DNA of 64,000 bases from Kerstersia gyiorum (GCF_004216755.1 NZ_SGWZ01000007.1:134464-198463); one strand, 5' to 3'. Numbered from the stretch's first letter, positions 7,971 to 17,363 are shown. The notes: generated by a model not told the origin, from the sequence alone. Made by a program: numbers and translations.

Positions 7971-9068
7971 TCAGGAGAGGCTCGCTGCGTAATCGTCGTA
8001 CCCGAAGGTTTTGACGATCTCGGTTTCACCGGACAGGCGCCGTACCACGATGGATGGCATGTTCAGTCCGTTGAACCAATTCTTTTTGACCATGGTGTAG
8101 CCAGCGGCATCCTGGATGGAGATACGGTCGCCGGCCTGCAGTGGCTGCTCGAAACTGAACTCGCCGAAAATATCGCCCGCCAGGCAGGACTTGCCACACA
8201 CCATGTAGCGGTGCGCGCCAGCGTCGGGTTCGATGCGGGCAGGCAGGGCGTAGACCAGCAGGTCCAGCATGTGCGCTTCAATGGAGCTGTCGACGATGGC
8301 GATGTCCTTGCCATTGTTCAGGGTGTCCAGCACCGAGACTTCCAGCGTCGCGCTGCCGCTGATGGCGGCCTCGCCCGGTTCCAGGTAGATTTGCACGCCA
8401 TAGGTGTCGGCAAAGGCCTTCAGGCGGTCTGCCAGGGCGTCGATCGGATAGTCGTCAGCAGTGAAGTGCACGCCGCCGCCCAGGCTGATCCAGTCCACCT
8501 GGGCAATCAGATGGCCGAACCGGGCTTCGATGCGCGAGAGCATCTGGTCGAAACTCTCGAAACTGCGGTTTTCGCAGTTGTTGTGGATCATGAAGCCGCT
8601 GATGTCGCCGATGAAAGGTTCGACACGGGCCGGGTCGTGCTCGCCCAGCCGGCTGTGGGGGCGAGAAGGGTCGGCCAGCAGGTATGGGGAATTACTCACC
8701 TGCGGATTGAGCCGCAAACCGCGCGGGATGCCGTCGGCCGCCTGGCGGAAGCGCTGCAGCTGGCCGATGGTGTTGAAAATGATCTTGTCAGCATGGGAGA
8801 CGACCTCGGCAATTTCCGCATCGCTGTAGGCGACGCTGTAGGCATGGGTTTCACCGCCGAATTTCTCGCGGCCCAGGCGCACTTCCAGCAGCGAGGACGA
8901 TGTCGTGCCGTCCATGTAATCCCGCATGAGCCCGAAGACGGACCAGGTGGCGAAGCACTTCAGGGCCAGCAGGGCCTTGGCGCCGGAGCGCTGCCGCAGA
9001 TGGGCAATTTTCTCCATGTTGCGCAGCAGGCGGGATTCATCTATCAGGTAGTAAGGAGTCTGGATCAT
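7971..9068 (-). CDS. nspC: Carboxynorspermidine/carboxyspermidine decarboxylase
   Basis: PLP-dependent decarboxylase of the alanine-racemase fold that converts the carboxy-triamine to norspermidine or spermidine (365 aa, close to the family length of about 375). The PLP lysine is K37 in AKALLALKCFATW. Other marks: FNTIGQLQRFR, RLNPQVSNSPYLLADPSRPHSRLG, IHNNCENRSFESFDQMLSRIE, LGGGVHFTADDYPID, LEPGEAAISGSATLEVSVLD, and the catalytic-site block CGKSCLAGDIFGEF near the C-terminus. ATG at 9068 opens MIQTPYYLIDESRL. It is the first gene of the two-gene polyamine operon and lies 124 bases downstream of tetR on the same strand, so weak co-transcription with tetR is possible. Confidence 0.93.
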   Translation of the reverse strand: MIQTPYYLIDESRLLRNMEKIAHLRQRSGAKALLALKCFATWSVFGLMRDYMDGTTSSSLLEVRLGREKFGGETHAYSVAYSDAEIAEVVSHADKIIFNTIGQLQRFRQAADGIPRGLRLNPQVSNSPYLLADPSRPHSRLGEHDPARVEPFIGDISGFMIHNNCENRSFESFDQMLSRIEARFGHLIAQVDWISLGGGVHFTADDYPIDALADRLKAFADTYGVQIYLEPGEAAISGSATLEVSVLDTLNNGKDIAIVDSSIEAHMLDLLVYALPARIEPDAGAHRYMVCGKSCLAGDIFGEFSFEQPLQAGDRISIQDAAGYTMVKKNWFNGLNMPSIVVRRLSGETEIVKTFGYDDYAASLS

Positions 9069-9192
9069 TTGGCAGTTGCGGAAAGTTCAGGCGCGTCTAA
9101 CTGACTGGGTGAAAACAATGCCGGCCGCCCAGCCTGGTATCAGGCCGGAGGCAGCAGGCGCTAGCCGGAAATTGCCGTCGGCGGGGGGCAGC

Positions 9193-9882
9193 TTACTGGC
9201 CGATGGAGGAGCGGTCCGCGAGGGGACCGGTGGGTTCCACGGCGCTGGCTGGCATGTTGCCGGCGGCGTTGCCGCGAAGATTCGCTTCGTGGCAAGGGTT
9301 TTGCGGGATGGAACAGCCATCCTGCCGGTATGTCTCAGCCCGCAGGCGGGCAATGATGGATAGCCGTTCCGGGCCATCCGGCCTGGGGTTGCCCAGGCGA
9401 TCCGACAGCCAGAGGCCGTCAGTGGCGAACCAGACGATCCAGGCGCCGACGGACACCTGGCCACCGCAGTCATCATTCAGGCGCCGGCTGACCCATTCAT
9501 GCCACCGCTGGCGCAAGGCCGGTTCGGAAAACAGCATGACGGAAAGGACGGCCCAGCGTTGCGATGGCGCGCTGGCCGGCGCGCTGCTCATGGCATCCAG
9601 GTAGGCGCGGGTGAAGCGTCCCTGGGGGACCGGGTCCTGCTGCATGAGTGCCGCGATCTGCCGGTCCAGGCGCCGCAGGAACTCATCGCACATGGCTTCC
9701 AGCAGCGCGTGCTTGCTGGGAAAATGGTGCAGCAGGCCGCCTTTGCTGACGCCTGCTTCCTGGGCCACGGCCCGTAGGGTCAGCCCGTTCAGGCCATGTT
9801 CGAGCGCAATCCGCGCCGCTTCATCCAGCAATTGCCGGCGTACCGATTCAGGCTGTTTCTTGCGCTGATGAGCTATCGACAT
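9193..9882 (-). CDS. TetR/AcrR-family repressor, probable regulator of the divergent RND operon
   Basis: One-component transcriptional repressor of 229 aa. The N-terminal DNA-binding domain occupies about residues 15-60 with the helix-turn-helix TLRAVAQEAGVSKGGLLHHFPSK (35-57, a standard TetR signature). The ligand/dimer domain follows. The last ~40 residues (rich in N, G, S and P) go beyond the usual 190-200 aa TetR length and are probably disordered. It is transcribed divergently from the adaptor gene at 10374 across 491 bp, the arrangement of AcrR/MexR-type pump regulators, so repression of the efflux operon and itself is inferred. The operator has not been identified with certainty. Confidence 0.88.
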   Translation of the reverse strand: MSIAHQRKKQPESVRRQLLDEAARIALEHGLNGLTLRAVAQEAGVSKGGLLHHFPSKHALLEAMCDEFLRRLDRQIAALMQQDPVPQGRFTRAYLDAMSSAPASAPSQRWAVLSVMLFSEPALRQRWHEWVSRRLNDDCGGQVSVGAWIVWFATDGLWLSDRLGNPRPDGPERLSIIARLRAETYRQDGCSIPQNPCHEANLRGNAAGNMPASAVEPTGPLADRSSIGQ

Positions 9883-10373
9883 GGCAGGGGAAGATACCGC
9901 CCGGACGGTTTTTTGTCAATCTGACGGAACGAGCGAAAACCCCTCAAGTCAAGGCTTTTTGCGGTATTTTCACGGCATGTTCTGCGATTCGTGCCGATGG
10001 CGGGCGGGGAGATTGCGGCGATGTGACTGAGCGCCTCCGGGCATCGCGCAAGGACGGGCATCAGATATCTCCCCAAATGGCGCGGGTGAGGGGCACGGCA
10101 AGGCGTGGAAAGGGTAATATTAGCAAGCAAAAAAGATGCATGGAGGGCCGGATTTTCCAGGTACTTCGCCCTGTTTCAGGTGCTGCAAATTGCGTCGTTT
10201 TCGCATTACACTCAGCGAGTTACCCGGGCTGGTTACCCGGTGCACACAATTCTTTCCGCTATCACACCCATGGCCGCGTCGTCCGGCGGCCATGTCGCCA
10301 TAGTCATGGTTGCTTTTTTGTCCCATATGGGCGCGCCATGATTAACGCCAAGAAGATTCAATACAGGGTTTCT
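9883..10373. promoter_or_regulatory. Divergent control region between tetR and the RND operon
   Basis: No gene is evident in these 491 bp. Structures seen: GTCA-ATC-TGAC at 9915-9925, 33 bases from the tetR start; two direct copies of GTTACCCGG at 10219-10227 and 10232-10240 (13 bp apart); and a perfect 9-bp inverted repeat CATGGCCGC/GCGGCCATG at 10269-10277 and 10286-10294 followed 19 bases later by a T6 run. Any of these could be operators or leader structures; none can be assigned. The adaptor start is chosen at ATG 10374 because CAGGG lies six bases before it and the lipoprotein signal begins there. Confidence 0.45.
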
Positions 10374-11561
10374 ATGCGAGCCAAGCCTATCTCTTTCACT
10401 GCGCCACGCATCGTGGTTACGGGTGCCATGTTGTTGTTGCTGGCTGCTTGCGGCGACAAGCCGCAAGGCGCGCCGCAGATGCAGCCGGAGGTCAAGGTCG
10501 TGACTGCGATCCAGCAGCGCGTGCCCATTATTTCTGAGTTGCCTGGCCGCGTCGATGCCGTCCGGGACGCCCAGGTCCGTGCCCGGGTCACCGGCATTGT
10601 AGAGAAGGTCAATTTCGAACAAGGCCGCGACGTCAAGGCGGGCGATCTGCTGTTCACGATCGACCGCGCCCAGCTCCAGGCCGTCTACAACCAGGCGAAT
10701 GCACAGCTCAAGCAGGCCGAGGCCGCGCTGCTGAGCGCCCGTTCGCTGGCGCAACGCTACGAACCGCTGGTCAAGGTCAACGCGGTCAGCCGCCAGGAAT
10801 ACGACAACGCGCTGTCGGCGTCGCGTGAGGCGGAAGCCGCCGTGGTGGCAGCCAAGGCCGCGCTGGAGTCGGCTGCCATCAACCTGGGTTATACCAAGGT
10901 GACGTCGCCCATTAGCGGCCGCATCGGCGAACCGCTGGTAACTGAGGGCGCACTGGTGGAAGGCTCGACGGCAACGCACATGGCAACCGTGCAGCAGCTC
11001 GATCCCATCTACGTGGATTTCAACCAGAGTACGGCCGACCTGGCTCAGCTGCGCAAGGTGTTCAGCCATGGCAAGGTGCAGCGCGTCGACGAGGCGCCGG
11101 TTACGGTGATGCTCGATGGCCAGCCCTATGATCAAAAGGGCCGCCTGTTGTTTACCGGTGTGACGGTCGACCCGAGCACCGGCCAGGTCAAGCTGCGTGC
11201 CGAGGTACCCAATCCCCATTCCGAATTGCTGCCGGGCATGTTCGTGCGGGTGAAGCTTGAACAGGGCTATGACGAGAACGCCGTGCTGGTGCCGCAACAG
11301 GCGCTGCAGCGTGCGGTGGACGGTTCGGCCAGCGTGTTCCTGTTGCGTGATGGCGACACGATCGCCGTGGCACCGGTCAAGGTGGGCATTGCCTATCAAG
11401 GCCAGTGGGTGATCCAGGAAGGCGTGAGCGCTGGCGATGTCGTCGTCGTTGAAGGCTTCCAGAAGATCGGCCCGGGGGCCAAGGTGAAAGCACACCCCTG
11501 GAAGCAGCAGGAAGAGGGCGCTGCGCCTGCAGCCGCCGCGGCGCCTGCGGAGGCCAAATGA
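10374..11561 (+). CDS. RND efflux periplasmic adaptor (membrane fusion lipoprotein), AcrA/MexA type
   Basis: Periplasmic adaptor joining an RND pump to its outer-membrane channel (395 aa). The signal ends in a lipobox, LLLLAACG, so Cys is the lipidated residue. The hairpin and lipoyl-like halves follow: LPGRVDAVRDAQVRARVTGIV, EQGRDVKAGDLLFTIDRAQ, a coiled-coil stretch from about residue 100 to 170, LGYTKVTSPISGRIGE, then the beta-barrel PNPHSELLPGMFVRVKLEQG. In-frame upstream starts exist (ATG 10338 and earlier) but would place charged residues ahead of the signal peptide. It is the first gene of the adaptor-pump-channel operon and is divergent from tetR. Confidence 0.93.
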   Translation: MRAKPISFTAPRIVVTGAMLLLLAACGDKPQGAPQMQPEVKVVTAIQQRVPIISELPGRVDAVRDAQVRARVTGIVEKVNFEQGRDVKAGDLLFTIDRAQLQAVYNQANAQLKQAEAALLSARSLAQRYEPLVKVNAVSRQEYDNALSASREAEAAVVAAKAALESAAINLGYTKVTSPISGRIGEPLVTEGALVEGSTATHMATVQQLDPIYVDFNQSTADLAQLRKVFSHGKVQRVDEAPVTVMLDGQPYDQKGRLLFTGVTVDPSTGQVKLRAEVPNPHSELLPGMFVRVKLEQGYDENAVLVPQQALQRAVDGSASVFLLRDGDTIAVAPVKVGIAYQGQWVIQEGVSAGDVVVVEGFQKIGPGAKVKAHPWKQQEEGAAPAAAAAPAEAK

Positions 11562-11641
11562 TTCACAGCGAGGTCGCGCACGCCTCGGCGCCCCAACGGG
11601 CGCCAGGCGATTCCCTGTACCGTATCGCGAGATAGATTTCC

Positions 11642-14600
11642 ATGCCTCAATTTTTCATAGAACGTCCCATCTTTGCCTGGGTGGTTGCGTTATTCATCAC
11701 GCTGGCGGGGCTGTTGGCAATCCCGAACCTGCCCGTGGCCCAGTATCCGGAAGTGGCGGCGCCGTCGGTAACGATCACGGCCACCTATCCGGGGGCGTCG
11801 GCGCAGGATGTGTCCGAGCAGGTCACCAGCATCATCGAGGATGAGCTGCCGGGCGCGAAGAACCTGCTGTACTTCGAATCCGTGGCCGACTCGTTCGGCC
11901 AGTCGGAAACCACCGTGACCTTCCAGCCGGGTACCGACCCGGATATGGCTCAGGTGGACGTGCAGAACCGCGTGTCCAACGTGTCGGCATCCCTGCCCAC
12001 CGCCGTGATGGAGCAGGGCCTGCGCTTCGAACAGAGCAGCGCCAGCTTCCTGCTGATCGCCGCGTTGTACTCGGAAGACGGTCGTCTCGACGCCGTTGAC
12101 CTGGCCGATTACATCACCCGCAACCTGAAGAACTCGGTGTCGCGCGTGCCTGGCGTCGGCAAGTTCCAGCTGTTCGCGGCCCAGCGGGCCATGCGCGTCT
12201 GGCTGGACCCTGCCAAACTCACCGGCCTGAACATCAGTGTCAACGAGCTGAACCAGGCCATTCGCCAGCAGAACGTGGTGGTGCCGTCCGGTTCGCTGGG
12301 CGCGCCTCCCGTGGCCAGTGACCAGTCAACGACGTCCATCGTCATGGTGAGCGGTCAGCTGAAGACGCCGGAAGAGTTCGGCAACATCCTGCTGCGCGCC
12401 AACCCCGACGGTACGACGGTACGTCTGCGAGACGTCGCTCGCATCGAGCTTGGCCAGGACAGCTACCAGTTTGCCTCACGTCTGAACGGCAAGGCCGCTG
12501 CTGCGTTCGCCATCCAGCTGACGCCGGACGGCAACGCGCTGGAAACGGCACAGGGCGTGCGCAAGGTGCTCGAGGAAATGGCGCCTTTCTTCCCGGATGG
12601 CGTGAAGTATGAAATTCCCTATAACACTGCTCCGTATGTCCAGGCGTCGATCCAGAAAGTGATCGAAACGCTGTTCGAAGCGCTGGTGCTGGTGTTCCTG
12701 GTGATGTTCCTGTTCCTGCAGAACGTCCGCTACACCTTGATTCCCGCGCTGGTGGTGCCGGTCGCCATTCTCGGCACGTTCTCGGTGATGCTGTTCCTGG
12801 GGTACTCGATCAACGTGCTCACCATGTTTGCCATGGTGCTTGCGATCGGGATTCTCGTGGACGATGCCATCGTGGTGGTGGAGAACGTCGAGCGTATCAT
12901 GGCCGAGGAGGGCATATCGCCCAAGGAGGCCACCAAGAAGGCAATGCCGCAGATTTCCGGCGCCATCGTCGGTATCACGCTGGTGCTGACCACGGTGTTC
13001 CTGCCGCTGGGCTTCATGAGCGGGTCGGTGGGGGTGATCTATCGCCAGTTCGCTGTCGCCATGGCAGTGTCCATCCTGTTCTCGGCCTTCATGGCGCTGT
13101 CCTTCACGCCTGCGCTGTGCGTGACGCTGCTCAAGCCGATCAAGGGTGACCACCAGGCCGAGAAGAAGGGTTTCTTCGGCTGGTTCAACCGCCACTTCGA
13201 CAACCTGACGCATCACTATGAGCGTGGCGTCGGCAAGATCCTGACGTGGAAGGGCCGCATGATGGTCCTGTTCCTGATCCTGGTCGTGCTGATGGGCTGG
13301 ATGTTCATGCGTCTGCCTACCTCCTTCCTGCCGCAGGAAGACCAGGGCTTCGTCATTACCAACATCGAACTGCCTGCCGGCGCGTCGACCAACCGCACCA
13401 ACGAGGTGATCAAGGAAGTGGAAGACTACTTCCAGGCGAACCCGTACGTGGAAAACATGGTGACGGTGCGCGGCTTCAGCTTCAACGGCAGTGGCTACAA
13501 CGCTGCCATCGCGTTCGTGGTGCTGAAGGACTTCAAGGACCGCAAGGCGCCTGACGCCAGCGCCGAGGCCATTGCCGGTGCAAGTATGGGCAAGTTGCTG
13601 ATGGGGATTCCCGATGCATTGGTCGTGACCGTCAACCTGCCTGCGATTCCGTCGCTGGGCAACGCCAGCGGTTTCGACTTCCGCCTGATGGACGTGTCCA
13701 GCCAGGGGACGGCGGCGCTGAATGCGGCGGCGGCCCAGATGCTGGGCTTGGCGGCAGGCAGCGACAAGCTGTCGCAGGTGCGTATCACCGGCCTCGGACC
13801 GGGTGCGCAGCTCACGCTGACGGTTGATCGTGTCAAGGCGGCGGCGCAGGGCGTGGACTTCTCCGAAGTCGCCGGCCTGATCTCCACCAGCCTGGGCTCC
13901 TCGTATCTGGGCAAGTTCCCGGATGCCGGCCGCATGCAGAACGTATGGGTGCAGGCAGATACTGCCTATCGCATGGAGCTCGATGAAATCCTCAAGCTCA
14001 GCGCGCGCAACCAGAAGGGCGAAATGGTGCCGCTGTCTACCTTCATCAGCTACGAATGGTCCAAGGGCCCGGTGCAGCTGGTGCGCTACAACAGCTTCCC
14101 GGCTGTGCGTATCGAAGGCAGCGCGGCAGAAGGCTATTCGTCGGGCGATGCCATGACGGAAATGGAAAACCTGATGAAGCAGTTGCCTGACGGGTTCTCC
14201 TATGCGTGGAACGGCCTGTCCTACCAGGAACAGGAAGCTGGCAACCAGACCTTCATCCTGATGGGCCTGGCGCTGTTGGTGGTATTCATGGTGCTGGCCG
14301 CCCTGTACGAAAGCTGGGCCATCCCGCTGTCGGTCATGCTGGTCGTGCCGCTCGGGGTGTTGGGTTCGGTACTGTTGGTTGGTGCCATGGGTATGGCCAA
14401 CGACGTGTATTTCCACGTCGGTGTGATTACCGTGATTGGTCTGTCGGCAAAGAACGCCATTCTGATCGTGGAGTTCGCCAAGGACGCCTACGCCCGCGGC
14501 GCGACGCTGCTGGATGCCACCATGGAGGCGGCGCGCTTGCGCTTCCGTCCGATTCTGATGACGTCGCTGGCGTTCATCCTGGGCGTGGTGCCCCTGGCGC

Positions 14601-14815
14601 TGGCCACCGGCGCCAGCGCGGCCAGCCAGCGTGCGGTCGGTACCGGCGTGCTGGGCGGTATGCTTGCCGCGACGCCATTCGCTGTAGTATTCGTGCCTGT
14701 GTTCTTCGTTGTCGTCATGTCGATTTTCAAGACCCGTCCGCGCCTGCTGGGCGCACAGGCGGAAGCGGCTGCGGCAGAAGCACAGATAGACAAGGAAGAA
14801 GGGAATAAAGCATGA
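11642..14815 (+). CDS. RND multidrug efflux pump, HAE1 family (AcrB/MexB type)
   Basis: Inner-membrane proton/drug antiporter of 1057 aa, the normal HAE1 length. It starts MPQFFIERPIFAWVVALFIT, the AcrB-type first helix. Proton-relay residues are present: D407 and D408 in GILVDDAIVVVENVER and K937 in LSAKNAILIVEFAKD. GATYPGAS-like porter segments and the C-terminal EAARLRFRPILMTSLAFILG are typical. The last residues are charged and Ala-rich. The stop overlaps the start of the channel gene (ATGA), so translation is coupled. Substrates cannot be predicted beyond a broad range of hydrophobic and amphiphilic drugs. Confidence 0.95.
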   Translation: MPQFFIERPIFAWVVALFITLAGLLAIPNLPVAQYPEVAAPSVTITATYPGASAQDVSEQVTSIIEDELPGAKNLLYFESVADSFGQSETTVTFQPGTDPDMAQVDVQNRVSNVSASLPTAVMEQGLRFEQSSASFLLIAALYSEDGRLDAVDLADYITRNLKNSVSRVPGVGKFQLFAAQRAMRVWLDPAKLTGLNISVNELNQAIRQQNVVVPSGSLGAPPVASDQSTTSIVMVSGQLKTPEEFGNILLRANPDGTTVRLRDVARIELGQDSYQFASRLNGKAAAAFAIQLTPDGNALETAQGVRKVLEEMAPFFPDGVKYEIPYNTAPYVQASIQKVIETLFEALVLVFLVMFLFLQNVRYTLIPALVVPVAILGTFSVMLFLGYSINVLTMFAMVLAIGILVDDAIVVVENVERIMAEEGISPKEATKKAMPQISGAIVGITLVLTTVFLPLGFMSGSVGVIYRQFAVAMAVSILFSAFMALSFTPALCVTLLKPIKGDHQAEKKGFFGWFNRHFDNLTHHYERGVGKILTWKGRMMVLFLILVVLMGWMFMRLPTSFLPQEDQGFVITNIELPAGASTNRTNEVIKEVEDYFQANPYVENMVTVRGFSFNGSGYNAAIAFVVLKDFKDRKAPDASAEAIAGASMGKLLMGIPDALVVTVNLPAIPSLGNASGFDFRLMDVSSQGTAALNAAAAQMLGLAAGSDKLSQVRITGLGPGAQLTLTVDRVKAAAQGVDFSEVAGLISTSLGSSYLGKFPDAGRMQNVWVQADTAYRMELDEILKLSARNQKGEMVPLSTFISYEWSKGPVQLVRYNSFPAVRIEGSAAEGYSSGDAMTEMENLMKQLPDGFSYAWNGLSYQEQEAGNQTFILMGLALLVVFMVLAALYESWAIPLSVMLVVPLGVLGSVLLVGAMGMANDVYFHVGVITVIGLSAKNAILIVEFAKDAYARGATLLDATMEAARLRFRPILMTSLAFILGVVPLALATGASAASQRAVGTGVLGGMLAATPFAVVFVPVFFVVVMSIFKTRPRLLGAQAEAAAAEAQIDKEEGNKA

Positions 14816-16320
14816 CTATCAAGCAAGACTCGCAGCATGCCCTGAACGCTGGGCATGGCACGGGGCGGTTCTCGGTGCGTTTGCTGCCGCTGGCGCTGAC
14901 TCTTGCGCTGGGCGCGTGCTCGCTGGCTCCCACCTATGAGCGGCCGGAAACGCCCTCCGGGGCGACCTGGACCGCCAACCAGGCGGATACCGACACGGCC
15001 AGGACGGCGGCGGAGATCAGCTGGCAGGAATTCTTCCTCGACCCGCAGCTCAAGGCCTTGATCGGTATTTCGCTGGAAAACAACCGCGATCTGCGCGTGG
15101 CCCTGCTGCGTGTGGAAGAGGCGCGGGCGCAATACCGCATCCAGCGTGCCGACCAGCTGCCGAACATTGGCGTGAACGGCCAGGTGCAGCGCAGCCGCAC
15201 GGCGGAACAGCTGCGTGCGGGCGGTCCGGACAGCCCGGCGTTGGGCACGGTCTACCAGGCCGGTCTGGCCATGACTTCCTATGAACTGGACTTCTTCGGC
15301 CGGGTGCGCAATCTCTCCGAGGCAGCCCTGCAACAGTACCTGGCTACTGAACAGGCGGCCAAGACGGCTCGCATCGCGCTGGTGACGGAAGTGGCGAATG
15401 CGTACTTCGCTGAACGCGCGGCGGAAACCCTGCTGGATCTGGGCCGCAAGACGCGCGAAGCGCGCCAGGCGTCCTACGAGTTGGTGCTGGCGCGCTTCGA
15501 AGGTGGGGTGGCTACCGAGCTGGAACTTAACCAGGCGCGTGGCCTGCGCGACGCCATTGACGCCGAGCTGGCCCAGCTGCAGCGCTCCTCCATGCAGGCC
15601 AAGAATGCCCTGGCCTTGTTGATCGGCCAGGAACTGCCGGCCGACCTGCCGGCGCCGGCGCCGTTCGGCAGCAGCCAGCTGATCACCAACATTCCCGTGG
15701 GCGTGCCTTCCTCGCTGCTGACGCAGCGCCCGGATATTCTGGGGGCCGAAAACCAGTTGCTGTCGGCCAACGCCAGCATCGGTGCGGCGCGTGCGGCATT
15801 CTTCCCCAGCATTTCCCTGACAGGCCAGTTCGGGACGGCCAGCACGCACCTGTCCGACCTGTTCGGCAGCGGTTCGGGCGCATGGTCGTTCGTGCCGGTG
15901 ATCAATCTGCCGATCTTCACGGCAGGTCGCCTGCAGGCCAACCTGGACGTGGCGGAAGTGCGCAAGGATATCGCGGTTGCCAATTACGAGAAGACCATCC
16001 AGCAGGCTTTCCGCGAAGTCGCGGATGCGCTGGCCGGAGAGGCGACGTACGGTGATCAGCTGAAGGCGCTGCGGGCGCAGGAATCTGCTGCTGGCCGTAC
16101 GCTGGAGTTGTCCAACCTGCGCTATGAAACCGGTGTGGACAGCTACCTGCAGGTGCAAACCGCGCAGATCTCGCACTTCTCTGCACAGCAGGCCGTGGTG
16201 CAGGCGGAAGCGGCGTCGCTGAACAACCGCGTGGCGCTCTACAAGGCGCTGGGCGGCGGCTGGCAGGCGGAAGACCTGGCGGCGGCGCAGCGCGTCGAAG
16301 CGGAAAACGCTGGTAGCTGA
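14812..16320 (+). CDS. RND efflux outer-membrane lipoprotein channel, OprM/NodT family
   Basis: TolC-like outer-membrane channel (502 aa). A signal with lipobox (LTLALGACSLAPTYERPETP) makes it a lipoprotein. Two repeated OEP domains follow: the first around LENNRDLRVALLRVEEARAQ and YRIQRADQLPNIGVNGQ, the second around LTQRPDILGAENQLLSANA, SIGAARAAFFPSISLTGQFG and LRYETGVDSYLQVQTAQ. It overlaps the pump gene by four bases. The next gene, pdxJ, begins only 22 bases after its stop, with no terminator between. Confidence 0.94.
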   Translation: MTIKQDSQHALNAGHGTGRFSVRLLPLALTLALGACSLAPTYERPETPSGATWTANQADTDTARTAAEISWQEFFLDPQLKALIGISLENNRDLRVALLRVEEARAQYRIQRADQLPNIGVNGQVQRSRTAEQLRAGGPDSPALGTVYQAGLAMTSYELDFFGRVRNLSEAALQQYLATEQAAKTARIALVTEVANAYFAERAAETLLDLGRKTREARQASYELVLARFEGGVATELELNQARGLRDAIDAELAQLQRSSMQAKNALALLIGQELPADLPAPAPFGSSQLITNIPVGVPSSLLTQRPDILGAENQLLSANASIGAARAAFFPSISLTGQFGTASTHLSDLFGSGSGAWSFVPVINLPIFTAGRLQANLDVAEVRKDIAVANYEKTIQQAFREVADALAGEATYGDQLKALRAQESAAGRTLELSNLRYETGVDSYLQVQTAQISHFSAQQAVVQAEAASLNNRVALYKALGGGWQAEDLAAAQRVEAENAGS

Positions 16321-16342
16321 GCGCCGATCAAGGAAAGCAGCC

Positions 16343-17065
16343 ATGGAACTGGGCGTTAATATTGATCACGTCGCGACGCTGCGGCAGCAGCGCGGTACTT
16401 CCTACCCTGATCCGGTGGAAGCCGCCCTGCGTGCCGAAGCCGCGGGTGCGGACCTGATCACACTGCATTTGCGCGAGGACCGCCGCCATATCCAGGATGC
16501 GGACGTAATAGCCTTGCGGCCGCAATTGCTGACCCGCATGAACCTCGAGTGCGCCATCACCGAGGAAATGCTGGCAATCGCTTGCCAGGTCAGGCCGGAT
16601 GATGTCTGCCTGGTGCCGGAACGGCGTCAGGAACTGACGACGGAAGGCGGGCTCGATGTGCTGGGGCATGCAGCCCAGGTGCGCGATGCCGTGATCCGCC
16701 TGCAAGAGGCCGGCATCCGGGTATCCCTGTTTATCGACCCTGATGCTCGCCAGATCGAAGCGGCCCAGCAGGCTGGCGCTACGGTGATCGAACTGCACAC
16801 CGGGGATTACGCCGAAGCCGAAGGCGAACGTGCGGTGCAAGCGCTGGCACGGCTGCGCCAGGCCGTCGGCCTTGCCAAGCAGGGTGGCCTGCGAGTCAAT
16901 GCCGGTCATGGCCTGCATTACGACAATGTGCAGCCAGTCGCAGCCTTGCCGGGAATTTCCGAGCTGAATATCGGCCACGCGATCGTGGCGCGGGCGGTGT
17001 TCACCGGTTGGGAAGCAGCCATCCGTGAAATGAAAGGATTGATCGTACGCGCTGCTGTCGCGTAA
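16343..17065 (+). CDS. pdxJ: Pyridoxine 5'-phosphate synthase PdxJ
   Basis: Final enzyme of the DXP-dependent vitamin B6 pathway: condenses 1-deoxyxylulose 5-phosphate with 3-amino-2-oxopropyl phosphate to pyridoxine 5'-phosphate. The 240-aa protein starts at the signature MELGVNIDHVATLRQQRGT; DLITLHLREDRRHIQDADV and VNAGHGLHYDNVQP are further PdxJ blocks, and EEMLAIACQVRPDDVCLVPE is the central strand region. AAGGAAAG lies about ten bases before the ATG. In many proteobacteria pdxJ sits between recO and acpS; here it follows an RND operon by 22 bases and is separated from acpS by a diguanylate/EAL gene. It is closed by a strong terminator. Confidence 0.96.
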   Translation: MELGVNIDHVATLRQQRGTSYPDPVEAALRAEAAGADLITLHLREDRRHIQDADVIALRPQLLTRMNLECAITEEMLAIACQVRPDDVCLVPERRQELTTEGGLDVLGHAAQVRDAVIRLQEAGIRVSLFIDPDARQIEAAQQAGATVIELHTGDYAEAEGERAVQALARLRQAVGLAKQGGLRVNAGHGLHYDNVQPVAALPGISELNIGHAIVARAVFTGWEAAIREMKGLIVRAAVA

Positions 17066-17081
17066 TACGCCGGCAACAGAT

Positions 17082-17120
17082 AAACGCCATGGTGTGCTTG
17101 CACACCATGGCGTTTTTTTT
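17082..17120 (+). terminator. Intrinsic terminator after pdxJ
   Basis: AAACGCCATGGTGTG (17082-17096), loop CTTG, CACACCATGGCGTTT (17101-17115), with a T tail to 17120. The stem is a perfect 15 bp, one of the strongest in the window. Confidence 0.93.
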
Positions 17121-17363
17121 GTGCTGTGCCAGGATAGGCTGAGCCAGCCGCTGCAGAGAATGAATGTATTGATTTTTGGCTTCGATAGTTTGTTTTAATT
17201 GTTATGAAAATTAAGAATTTATTTAAATGAAGTATCTGGGCCTGCTAATATTGATTAACAAAATACAGCCCTGGAAATAGTTTATTCGCTATTGGCACGT
17301 CCGATAACAATGTTTTATAGTGTTCGCTCGCATGTGAATCTAGGCTCGTGACGGGGGGTAAGG
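17121..17363 (+). promoter_or_regulatory. AT-rich upstream region with a sigma-70-like promoter
   Basis: These 243 bp hold no gene and are strikingly AT-rich (about 17160-17330) against a GC-rich background. TTGGCA (17292-17297) and TATAGT (17316-17321) each match five of six consensus bases, with an 18-bp spacer, and point to the EAL gene. The GTG start at 17364 follows a G-rich ribosome site (GGGGGGTAAGG). The upstream AT tract could act as an UP element or silencing target. Confidence 0.6.

Noticed and set aside
10114..10125. GGTAATATTAGC as the TetR operator
   Set aside because: Only the central 8 bp are symmetric, too short to support an operator call.
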